Of a stretch of DNA of 64,000 nt, positions 26,701-38,700 are shown in pieces. The stretch lies in contig NC_087072.1 in the NCBI RefSeq assembly GCF_026151205.1, positions 20,488,103 to 20,552,102 of the forward strand, written 5' to 3'. Within the stretch, counting starts at the first letter, position 1. Every line of letters begins with the position of its first letter. A model generated the notes under the pieces. The model saw only the letters and a program-made list of their open reading frames with translations. It was not told where the DNA came from and ran no database searches. The translations under genes and the position numbers were made by a program. Source of the stretch: Bolinopsis microptera (Eukaryota > Ctenophora > Tentaculata > Lobata > Bolinopsidae).

Positions 26701-29700
26701 CCTATCTAGTAGCTCAGTAGTGAGAGTATCCAGTAAACAAGTGAGAGTAGTAAAAGTAATCTCCCACTACAACCAGTAAAAGTAGTGAGAGTACCTATCC
26801 AGTAGCTCAGTAGTGAGAGTATCCAGTAAACAAGTGAGAGTAGTAAAAGTAATCTCCCACTAAAACCAGTAAAAGTAGTGACAGTACCTATCCAGTAGCT
26901 CAGTAGTGAGAGTAACCAGTTAACAAGTGAGAGTAGTAAAAGTAATCTCCCACTACAACCAGTAAAAGTAGTGAGAGTACCTATCCAGTAGCTCAGTAGT
27001 GAGAGTAACCAGTAAACAAGTGAGAGTAGTAAAAGTAATCTCCCACTACAACCAGTAAAAGTAGTGAGAGTACCTATCTAGTAGCTCAGTAGTGAGAGTA
27101 ACCAGTAAACAAGTGAGAGTAGTAAAAGTAATCTCCCACTACAACAAGTAAAAGTAGTGACAGTACCTATCCAGTAGCTCAGTAGTGAGAGTATCCAGTA
27201 AACAAGTGAGAGTAGTAAAAGTAATCTCCCACTACAACCAGTAAACGTAGTGAGAGTACCTATCCAGTAGCTCAGTAGTGAGAGTATCCAGTAAACAAGT
27301 GAGAGTAGTAAAAGTAATCTCCCACTACAACAAGTAAAAGTAGTGAGAGTACCTATCCAGTAGCTCAGTAGTGAGAGTATCCAGTAAACAAGTGAGAGTA
27401 GTAAAAGTAATCTCCCACTATAACCAGTAAAAGTAGTGAGAGTACCTATCCAGTAGCTCAGTAGTGAGAGTAACCAGTAAACAAGTGAGAGTAGTAAAAG
27501 TAATCTCCCACTACAACCAGTAAAAGTAGTGACAGTACCTATCCAGTAGCTCAGTAGTGAGAGTATCCAGTAAACAAGTGAGAGTAGTAAAAGTAATCTC
27601 CCACTATAACCAGTAAAAGTAGTGAGAGTACCTATCCAGTAGCTCAGTAGTGAGAGTAACCAGTAAACAAGTGAGAGTAGTAAAAGTAATCTCCCACTAA
27701 AACCAGTAAAAGTAGTGAGAGTACCTATCCAGTAGCTCAGTAGTGAGAGTATCCAGTAAACAAGTGAGAGTAGTAAAAGTAATCTCCCACTACAACCAGT
27801 AAAAGTAGTGAGAGTACCTATCCAGTAGCTCAGTAGTGAGAGTATCCAGTAAACAAGTGAGAGTAGTAAAAGTAATCTCCCACTACAACAAGTAAAAGTA
27901 GTGAGAGTACCTATCCAGTAGCTCAGTAGTGAGAGTATCCAGTAAACAAGTGAGAGTAGTAAAAGTAATCTCCCACTACAACAAGTAAAAGTAGTGAGAG
28001 TACCTATCCAGTAGCTCAGTAGTGAGAGTATCCAGTAAACAAGTGAGAGTAGTAAAAGTAATCTCCCACTACAACCAATAAAAGTAGTGAGAGTACCTAT
28101 CCAGTAGCTCAGTAGTGAGAGTATCCAGTAAACAAGTGAGAGTAGTAAAAGTAATCTCCCACTACAACCAGTTAAAGTAGTGAGAGTACCTATCTAGTAG
28201 CTCAGTAGTGAGAGTAACCAGTAAATAAGTGAGAGTAGTAAAAGTAATCTCCCACTACAACCAGTAAAAGTAGTGAGAGTACCTATCCAGTAGCTCAGTA
28301 GTGAGAGTATCCAGTAAACAAGTGAGAGTAGTAAAAGTAATCTCCCACTACAACCAGTAAAAGTAGTGACAGTACCTATCCAGTAGCTCAGTAGTGAGAG
28401 TAACCAGTTAACAAGTGAGAGTAGTAAAAGTAATCTCCCACTACAACCAGTAAAAGTAGTGAGAGTACCTATCCAGTAGCTCAGTAGTGAGAGTATCCAG
28501 TTAACAAGTGAGAGTAGTAAAAGTAATCTCCCACTACAACCAGTAAAAGTAGTGAGAGTACCTATCCAGTAGCTCAGTAGTGAGAGTATCCAGTAAACAA
28601 GTGAGAGTAGTAAAAGTAATCTCCCACTACAACCAGTAAAAGTAGTGAGAGTACCTATCGAGTAGCTCAGTAGTGAGAGTATCCAGTAAACAAGTGAGAG
28701 TAGTAAAAGTAATCTCCCACTACAACCAGTAAAAGTAGTGAGAGTACCTATCCAGTAGCTCAGTAGTGAGAGTATCCAGTAAACAAGTGAGAGTAGTAAA
28801 AGTAATCTCCCACTACAACCAGTAAAAGTAGTGAGAGTACCTATCCAGTAGCTCAGTAGTGAGAGTATCCAGTAAACAAGTGAGAGTAGTAAAAGTAATC
28901 TCCCACTACAACCAGTAAAAGTAGTGAGAGTACCTATCCAGTAGCTCAGTAGTGAGAGTATCCAGTAAACAAGTGAGAGTAGTAAAAGTAATCTCCCACT
29001 ATAACCAGTAAAAGTAGTGAGAGTACCTATCCAGTAGCTCAGTAGTGAGAGTATCCAGTAAACAAGTGAGAGTAGTAAAAGTAATCTCCCACTACAACCA
29101 GTAAAAGTAGTGAGAGTACCTATCCAGTAGCTCAGTAGTGAGAGTATCCAGTAAACAAGTGAGAGTAGTAAAAGTAATCTCCCACTAAAACCAGTAAAAG
29201 TAGTGAGAGTACCTATCCAGTAGCTCAGTAGTGAGAGTATCCAGTAAACAAGTGAGAGTAGTAAAAGTAATCTCCCACTACAACCAGTAAAAGTAGTGAG
29301 AGTACCTATCCAGTAGCTCAGTAGTGAGAGTATCCAGTAAACAAGTGAGAGTAGTAAAAGTAATCTCCCACTACAACCAGTAAAAGTAGTGAGAGTACCT
29401 ATCCAGTAGCTCAGTAGTGAGAGTATCCAGTAAACAAGTGAGAGTAGTAAAAGTAATCTCCCACTACAACCAGTAAAAGTAGTGAGAGTACCTATCCAGT
29501 AGCTCAGTAGTGAGAGTATCCAGTAAACAAGTGAGAGTAGTAAAAGTAATCTCCCACTACAACCAGTAAAAGTAGTGAGAGTACCTATCCAGTAGCTCAG
29601 TAGTGAGAGTATCCAGTAAACAAGTGAGAGTAGTAAAAGTAATCTCCCACTACAACCAGTAAAAGTAGTGAGAGTACCTATCCAGTAGCTCAGTAGTGAG

Positions 29701-32700
29701 AGTATCCAGTAAACAAGTGAGAGTAGTAAAAGTAATCTCCCACTACAACCAGTAAAAGTAGTGAGAGTACCTATCCAGTAGCTCAGTAGTGAGAGTATCC
29801 AGTAAACAAGTGAGAGTAGTAAAAGTAATCTCCCACTACAACCAGTAAAAGTAGTGAGAGTACCTATCCAGTAGCTCAGTAGTGAGAGTATCCAGTAAAC
29901 AAGTGAGAGTAGTAAAAGTAATCTCCCACTACAACCAGTAAAAGTAGTGAGAGTACCTATCCAGTAGCTCAGTAGTGAGAGTAACCAGTTAACAAGTGAG
30001 AGTAGTAAAAGTAATCTCCCACTACAACCAGTAAAAGTAGTGAGAGTACCTATCTAGTAGCTCAGTAGTGAGAGTAACCAGTAAACAAGTGAGAGTAGTA
30101 AAAGTAATCTCCCACTACAACCAGTAAAAGTAGTGAGAGTACCTATCGAGTAGCTCAGTAGTGAGAGTATCCAGTAAACAAGTGAGAGTAGTAAAAGTAA
30201 TCTCCCACTACAACCAGTAAACGTAGTAAGAGTACCTATCCAGTAGCTCAGTAGTGAGAGTATCCAGTAAACAAGTGAGAGTAGTAAAAGTAATCTCCCA
30301 CTACAACAAGTAAAAGTAGTGAGAGTACCTATCCAGTAGCTCAGTAGTGAGAGTAACCAGTAAACAAGTGAGAGTTGTAAAAGTAATCTCCCACTACAAC
30401 CAGTAAAAGTAGTGAGAGTACCTATCCAGTAGCTCAGTAGTGAGAGTATCCAGTAAACAAGTGAGAGTAGTAAAAGTAATCTCCCACTACAACCAGTAAA
30501 AGTAGTGAGAGTACCTATCCAGTAGCTCAGTAGTGAGAGTATCCAGTAAACAAGTGAGAGTAGTAAAAGTAATCTCCCACTACAACCAGTAAAAGTAGTG
30601 AGAGTACCTATCCAGTAGCTCAGTAGTGAGAGTAAACCAGTAAACAAGTGAGAGTAGTAAAAGTAATCTCCCACTACAACCAGTAAAAGTAGTGAGAGTA
30701 CCTATCCAGTAGCTCAGTAGTGAGAGTATCCAGTAAACAAGTGAGAGTAGTAAAAGTAATCTCCCACTACAACCAGTAAAAGTAGTGAGAGTACCTATCC
30801 AGTAGCTCAGTAGTGAGAGTATCCAGTAAACAAGTGAGAGTAGTAAAAGTAATCTCCCACTACAACCAGTAAAAGTAGTGAGAGTACCTATCCAGTAGCT
30901 CAGTAGTGAGAGTATCCAGTAAACAAGTGAGAGTAGTAAAAGTAATCTCCCACTACAACCAGTAAAAGTAGTGAGAGTACCTATCCAGTAGCTCAGTAGT
31001 GAGAGTATCCAGTAAACAAGTGAGAGTAGTAAAAGTAATATCCCACTACAACCAGTAAAAGTAGTGAGAGTACCTATCCAGTAGCTCAGTAGTGAGAGTA
31101 TCCAGTAAACAAGTGAGAGTAGTAAAAGTAATCTCCCACTACAACCAGTAAAAGTAGTGAGAGTACCTATCCAGTAGCTCAGTAGTGAGAGTATCCAGGA
31201 AACAAGTGAGAGTAGTAAAAGTAATCTCCCACTACAACCAGTAAAAGTAGTGAGAGTACCTATCCAGTAGCTCAGTAGTAAGAGTATCCAGTAAACAAGT
31301 GAGAGTAGTAAAAGTAATCTCCCACTACAACAAGTAAAAGTAGTGAGAGTACCTATCCAGTAGCTCAGTAGTGAGAGTATCCAGTAAACAAGTGAGAGTA
31401 GTAAAAGTAATCTCCCACTACAACCAGTAAAAGTAGTGAGAGTACCTATCCAGTAGCTCAGTAGTGAGAGTATCCAGTAAACAAGTGAGAGTAGTAAAAG
31501 TAATCTCCCACTACAACCAATAAAAGTAGTGACAACTGACAGTACCTATCCAGTAGCTCAGTAGTGAGAGTAACCAGTAAACAAGTGAGAGTAGTAAAAG
31601 TAATCTCCCACTACAACCAATCAAAGTAGTGACAACTGACAGTACCTATCCAGTAGCTCAGTAGTGAGAGTAACCAGTAAACAAGTGAGAGTAGTAAAAG
31701 TAATCTCCCACTACAACCAATAAAAGTAGTGACAACTGACAGTACCTATCCAGTAGCTCAGTAGTGAGAGTATCCAGTAAACAAGTGAGAGTAGTAAAAG
31801 TGATCTTTCTGGTCTCCGATACAGTCTTACATCAATGCTTGCAGCTGCATTCACTTCACTAATTTTGATTATCGGAATGCCTACGGTGTAATGATTGCAA
31901 TGATTTCACTCAAAGTAACTGATTGCCTGTTCTAAGAATGCTTCCACTACCATATAGGCTGATGCAAATTTAGTACATCTCTATCCCGATTCACGCACCA
32001 GGGTTCCTCATAAGAGGCTGTCTCAACTTTCTTCAGTGGCATAGTCAAATATAGCTTTGTATAGGTCGGCCTTGTTGTGCTCTACAGTCTACACAGTGTC
32101 TGATTCAGATTTCTAATCTTCTGCTTCGTACATTATTTACGTTTGATAGCATTGATATGCTGTACCGTACAATGTGACGTTGGGTAAGCGGACGGTATCA
32201 ATATCGTTGCGTTTGTCCTATCCAAACTTTTCTCTTGAGCCTCTGTTAGTGTTTAGGTTTTTGATCTGTAGAGCAATGACATCTATGGGTATGAAGGCCG
32301 AAGTTATATAATCAATTTAGAGCTTCCAATATAGTACAGTCAAATCCGTCCTAATTTAAGCCTTTGTCGGACAAAATTCGCAACAAAGCGATTTTAACGG
32401 GATATGGTCGGGACAGGTCCCAGGAATCATTCAAGAGAGTTCCCAAAAAAAAGACTTCAGGAAAATCCACAATTACCACTTTTCTACCACCTTTTTACCA
32501 CTTTGGTTTTCCGCAAATAAGTCACGTTCTGAATATCCTAGAAGATTCTAGTTTAAAGCAGTGTGTCTAGAAAACAAATAAGAACAACTTTTTCTTTAAC
32601 AACTTTTTCAAAAATAAATTATTTAATTAATTAATTAAATAATTAAACAATTTTAAAATATTTCAAAAAAATATTTTGATAAAAATGTTCACAATTACAT

Positions 32701-35700
32701 TCCACGTATAATGAACTAATTTTTATAAAACTTTTGAAAATTTTCACTTTCAATATTTTGGACTTAAAAAATTTTCGAAATTAGTAAAGAATAACCACTA
32801 TTTACCACTTTTTACCACATTGAATCTCCGCTAATAAAACGACTTCTGAATGTCGTAGAAGGTTTTAGATTGAACCAATGTGTTCAAAACATAAAAGAGA
32901 ACAAGGTCAGAATTTCCTAAGTCACATTATTAATATTGTTTGCTTACATAAAGTCTATTTCAGACCCAGAAAGAGGAAGTATACGAGCTTATCGAACATG
33001 TGAAGGACAACATGGAATCTATTGAAAGTGTACTAGAGACTGGTAATATTTTTCTCCAAATTTGTCTGATGTGCAGTGTCTCCAGTCTCCACTCTCGGAA
33101 ATGTCTACTCTTCTCAATCAACCTCTTCAATTCTCACATTTTGCGATATGCTGTAAAGTATTTTAGAGTTGATGTAATTTGAATGCTTTCTCTGAACCCT
33201 CAGGAGAGGATATAGGACTGAAGGAGATGAACAGATTCTCCTTGTACACAAAGCTAGTAAACCTCAAAACGCGGTGGACGCAGCTTGATCTCGACTGTCA
33301 TCAGAAGATTATACAGATCGAGCTGAATATTATCTCTATTAAAGAGTACAAGTTACTTCAATGGCTTGTTAAGGTGAGATCTGCTGACAAATGCTGTCTC
33401 TCAACTTCCTATTAGTATTATCGATGGGCTTATAATAAATTAAGCCATAAAATCACCATTAAAAAGTTCTATGAATCTCTGTGACTTACCATTAATTAAC
33501 AGCAAGAAGAGAGATTGACTGTCAACATAGAAATCCTAATTCGAGCGGAACTAGAAGAGATCCTGGCCATGTACAAAGAGTACAAGGTAAACTACGAGGA
33601 GGTTAGAGTCCTGTATCTGGAACTGAAGGACAAGGTGGACCTAGTTGAGAGAGAGGAGCTCGAGCGGGATATCCGGATTATTGAAACTCACTGGGTTAAC
33701 GTTTACGAGCTCCTCATGTCTGCTTTTGCTGTTGTAAGTTGGCAGGTTTGTTCTAATGGTTTTTAGCACGTTTGTGATTGACTACAAATGTAGATTTGAT
33801 TAAGTAATTTGGGAAAATGGGCCGGTTTATTTTAAGAATAAAGCTGTACTTGCCGTATGGTTGTAATATAATGTTTGCGTAGGTGTCTGCAAGAGAAGAG
33901 GCAGATAGTGAGTCCGAGGAGGAGGACACAGAGGAGGACAGTTCTAATGCTGGACGTAAAAGGGGCTTTGCCTTCAATGTTGAATTCGGGGTAAGTTATT
34001 TGGATAATTAATGTCGTACTTGGAAGGTTAACCTTGGAAATCTTAATCTCTCTCGATGCTCTTTACTTAAACTTTTCTTCAAAAGGAAGATGGGGAAAAG
34101 CCGATGGAGGCAATGGTTCCAGAGAAAGACGAGCCAGACATAATCATGGCACCTGAAATAATGGTAAACGTGGAGAACAAGCCGACCCTGGAATCTGCAG
34201 CGCCTGCTCCGCAAGCAATCGGCGGAGGTTGGGGTGGAGTTGACATTCCTGACATAAATATCAATGGTATGTAATTTAGTATGTCATTCACTGGGTGAAT
34301 AATATACACACTGCTTTCAAATGGCTATGATTTCGAGACTAATGATAAGATCTCTTCAAGTTATACTTATGTTCCAAAGTGTGTGAAAATTATAATAATA
34401 AAATGAAAACACTAAATCAAAATGATGATAATTTGCTCAATCCAATAAATAACAACAATGAAACAAATAGTATTTTAAAATTCATTAGTTGCTCCTTCGT
34501 AAATATTGTTATAAATTTAAAAAACAAGGCGCCATTTTTAACTGAACCTGTATAGTGAATAGTCCATGAGTTAGTTCATTTAAGTGACCCCCATTATACA
34601 TATTACTGACGTTCACCTCAGTTGAAGGAGGAAATGTAGCTATGACGAACTCTGCGGCCCCTGGAGCTGAGCGAATATCGGCATCCTCAGAACAAAAGAA
34701 GGAAGAAAGTAAAAGCATCAACAACCGTTTCAATGCTGGGGGCTACAACGGGTTCGGGGGTGGTGGGGTGCCTTTTCAGCTACCCATGTTGCCTCAGCTT
34801 CAGTACAATCAGAACGTGGGTAATCACACCTGTTGTGGGGGTAACAACTCAAATGTTACAGAGATCGACAGCTCTAAGTTCCTCTTAGCTATTGTTGGTA
34901 AGTCTAGTACATTGGTCTGAGGTCTGAGACCGGTTGGATTTGATCCAGTACGGACCTATTCTCAGCATAGGTTATCCGTAATTTATTTATTTATGGTCGG
35001 TTCACTGTTATAATAATATGTTGAAATGTGCGTTAAAAACAGATTATCTGCAGCTACCACTGCACGTTTAAAGGTTTAACATAACCGTACTAGATGTTTA
35101 TAATGTAAACCTCTCAGATTTGAGATCGTGGATCACTAGTCATCTGCAAGAGTTGATGAACTACGATAACCCCGACATAGACGCCCAGTTACAATGGCTA
35201 ACTGATCTTAACCAGGTATAACAAATTGATCTATTACTATAATTAAAACAGCATAATATTACTTGTAACAGTATATTTCTTGAACAGCTGATTGTTGAAA
35301 ATTGTCCTCTTGATACCCTCATTATTCTGGTTGTACTTGTTTCAGGTATTGATGAACCAAGAGTTGACTGTACAGGATACCCATAACACGATTAAGATGA
35401 TGTTACCAAAACTATCCTTGACTGCAAAAGATCAGCTAGTCTCTCAAATCGAGGGAATGTTGCATGATTTCAGTGAATTGAAGGTAAAGACCAGTCTGAA
35501 AATTTAAGAAAAATTTATTCATATAAATAACTCATTTAAAACATACTGAGCTTACTCCAGGTAAGGTCGAACTCTTCAAAAACAATTCATCTTTAATTTT
35601 GATTCGACTGTTTATGTTATGAAATAAATTTTACATCAAATTTAGTAAAGTCTTACAGTAAATTCTTTTCCAGAGCCTGGTAAATTCGAGACTGCTGGCA

Positions 35701-38700
35701 GTCCGAAAAACAAAGGGTGAATGTAATGACTTCGAAGACACCATGGCTGAGTTCGAAGAGGAGCTGATAGATGCTGAGGAAATATTTGACAAGATCAAAG
35801 GCAGGATCCACAATCTTGATGAAATCATCGTCAACATCGAAAGTTTGTTTGGTTGTTATCATTGTTTTTGTCTCGTTCGTATCTCAGCCGATAACTACTG
35901 TGAAATGTGGATTGACCACGGGAAAAGATTTCAACTACACAGTATACTTATTGCACTTCTGTTATTACTTTATTACACTAAATTCTGCTAAAAGCTAGAA
36001 CATGAAAGTTAAACTCATTAAAACTACTAACTACTCGACTTCAGGTCTGGCTGAGCTGGAAGGTAAGCTGGAACTGTGGAGGAACCTGTTTGATAAGGGG
36101 GTAGAAGGTGCGGGGTGTCCTCCTTCTCTCCAACACAATACCCAGATCATTGCAGCTCAGTGGAGTGATTTGTTCGAGGGAGTTGCTGATTGTAAGATCA
36201 TGCTCAAGTCTGCCCACCAACGTGTTGCTCAGGTAATCACAGTGGATTTTAACATTCACTGTTTATTATTTTGTACATGATTTCATCGATATCGGTTTGT
36301 TTATATCCGTATTACTTTCTGAATGTTAGAATTACAAACCATCCCATTTAGATCGAACTAGATTTGAAAGAAGTTCACGAGTGGCTGCAAATAAAAGAGT
36401 CCTCCATGAGCAGATCCAAATTGTACACAACTATACACGAGATGGAGATATCGTTCTCAACCGTGTCCCAGATAGGAATGGATGCTCAGAATAAAAGACT
36501 CTTCTTCGACCCACTCAAGTTTTCTGCGGTAAATTTCAAAAATGTTCAGTAAAATAACAAACCACCCATTATCAACGAACCAAACTTGTTTATGATTAAT
36601 ATTAATCACATTAATCAATAAATGTTTTTGCCATGAAACGGACCAAACTGATCCTAACTCATATTCCACTCATCATAGCATATTGCTTAAGCATGTACAA
36701 AGGGCATAACCTCAATCAGTTTAATGTAGTGAAATGACTGGTGTGGATGAAGTAGTGTACTAATACATGTTGGAGAGGATCAGGTAAGTTTAATCACATT
36801 AATGACCAATTATTTATTTATCGATTAATTATCTAATAATCAACCGCTGGACAGGTTGAGATGTTTACCGGAGTGTGTATGACGAATGTCAGAGAATTTT
36901 ACTCCAGTCTGAGTACCAGAGTGGTTACATTGTGGCAAAACGCTGAGGATCTCTCCCTTACTTTTAGACAGAATATTAACCTTGTACATGACATTATCGG
37001 GAGCTGCGAGGTAAGTTACATTCATCGAGTCATTGAAATTATACATGATACGTTGAAATAATCAGAATCAAATAAAGAGCACATGAATGAGATTGTAATG
37101 TTAATGCATTAAAAGCAACTCGTATTTCTAAATTCGCCCCTTCATAGAAGCCGGATATTCTGTTTGACTCACCTCAAGTATGAAATGAAAATTGTCTGCA
37201 TATGACTCAAATTAAAAATGATTGGTCGAAAGTCAAATGCCTGAAAATGTGTATCTCTCAGAGTTTTATCACTTGGGTGAAGATGGTCTCCGCCGAAGTA
37301 GATAGTATTGAGAAACCAGAGAACAGAGAAGACTCGGTCAAGTCCCTCTCGAAGTTGGACGACTACATTGATCTAGTTCCAGAGAGAGAGAGGGAGTTTG
37401 ATACGCTCGTTGAAAGGGTCAAGGACCTAGATAATCTGGCTAGCAGCCTCATCATCGGACATATCAATCAGTCCTCTCAGGTATTAGCGTGTACTGGAAT
37501 CAAGCTTAAAGATAAATAATTCGCAACATTGAAACTCATAAGCAGTTGGTTATAAGGTTTATGAACAAAAAGTAGCTTAAATTCGCAATTTGCTCCTTCA
37601 TAAATATTTTTATAGATTTTTTTAAATGCAATATTTTTGACTCAGTAGATATATAATAACCGTCGCTCCATTTGCATCATCAATGTTCGATATTGAATAT
37701 TTATATAAACATGGTAATTGATCTAATAGCTCGACTCGATTTCAGGAGTTCAACTTGCTGAAGATGTTGCTAAAGAAGAAACACTCCATAGTTTCCGGCC
37801 TGGTGACCCACTATTCCGCCGAAGAAGGCCTTTTAAAGAAGATCCAGGACGCTCTTCAAGAAGCAGAGAAAGTTCTCAACTCTCCCATGCTTATCCCTTG
37901 CAATATTGAGGGTAAAACATCCGCTTTTTCGATTTCTACATAAATAGTATCTTAGTTACTTTTATCAACGATAAATGCAATATATACTCAGCCGGGACTA
38001 AATGTATGATACTGTCTGCAGGTCTTGGTGCGATAAATGAACAGTACAGTGACATCAGCAAGCAGTTAGAACGTACTAAAGAGATGATAGAGAACATAGC
38101 TCAGCACAGTCCCGAGTTAGCCGCCCAGCTAAGGGAGCGATGTGGTCATGCTTCCAACGAGCAGCACAACATTTCCCTGAAAGTTGGAGAAGCTTTGGGA
38201 TCCCTTAAATCTCTCCACCAACAACTCGAGGAGATGATCGAATGGGAAGATCACATGATTAAAAAGATTGGGGAACTGAATATTCCTACTGGGAGCAAAG
38301 ATGAAGTTAGTGCACTTTAACCTATTGTTATTTTACGATCTCCTCCCTTTCTTTAACATAATCCAGATCGGAAGACTGGTGTTTCAATTTTCGGTGTGTT
38401 GTTTGGCACAAGGAACGATCTGTTGAAATTAACATATACAGTTAGCTCTCAATATTTCCCAGGTTCTGGATCTGGAAGAAAAGATCAAGGAAATCGGCAC
38501 GAAGATCGAACGCCAGGAAATGACTTACAACCGACTGGAGGACAAGACCAACAATGTCATGATCCAGTTCGAGTTGGGGACCGGAGAGGAGATCGAGGAG
38601 AAGCTAGTTCAGATGCAGAACCTTTGGAGGGAAATCACCGGGGTAACTGCTGAACACAAGTTAGAACTCCTTGTTGTATGCCGTGTGTGTATTATGTCCA

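Noticed and set aside
38643-38648. GTAACT as donor of the exon starting at 38463
   Set aside because: It would put the next exon (38830) out of frame with an early TGA. GTTAGA at 38660 keeps frame and gives a continuous spectrin helix.
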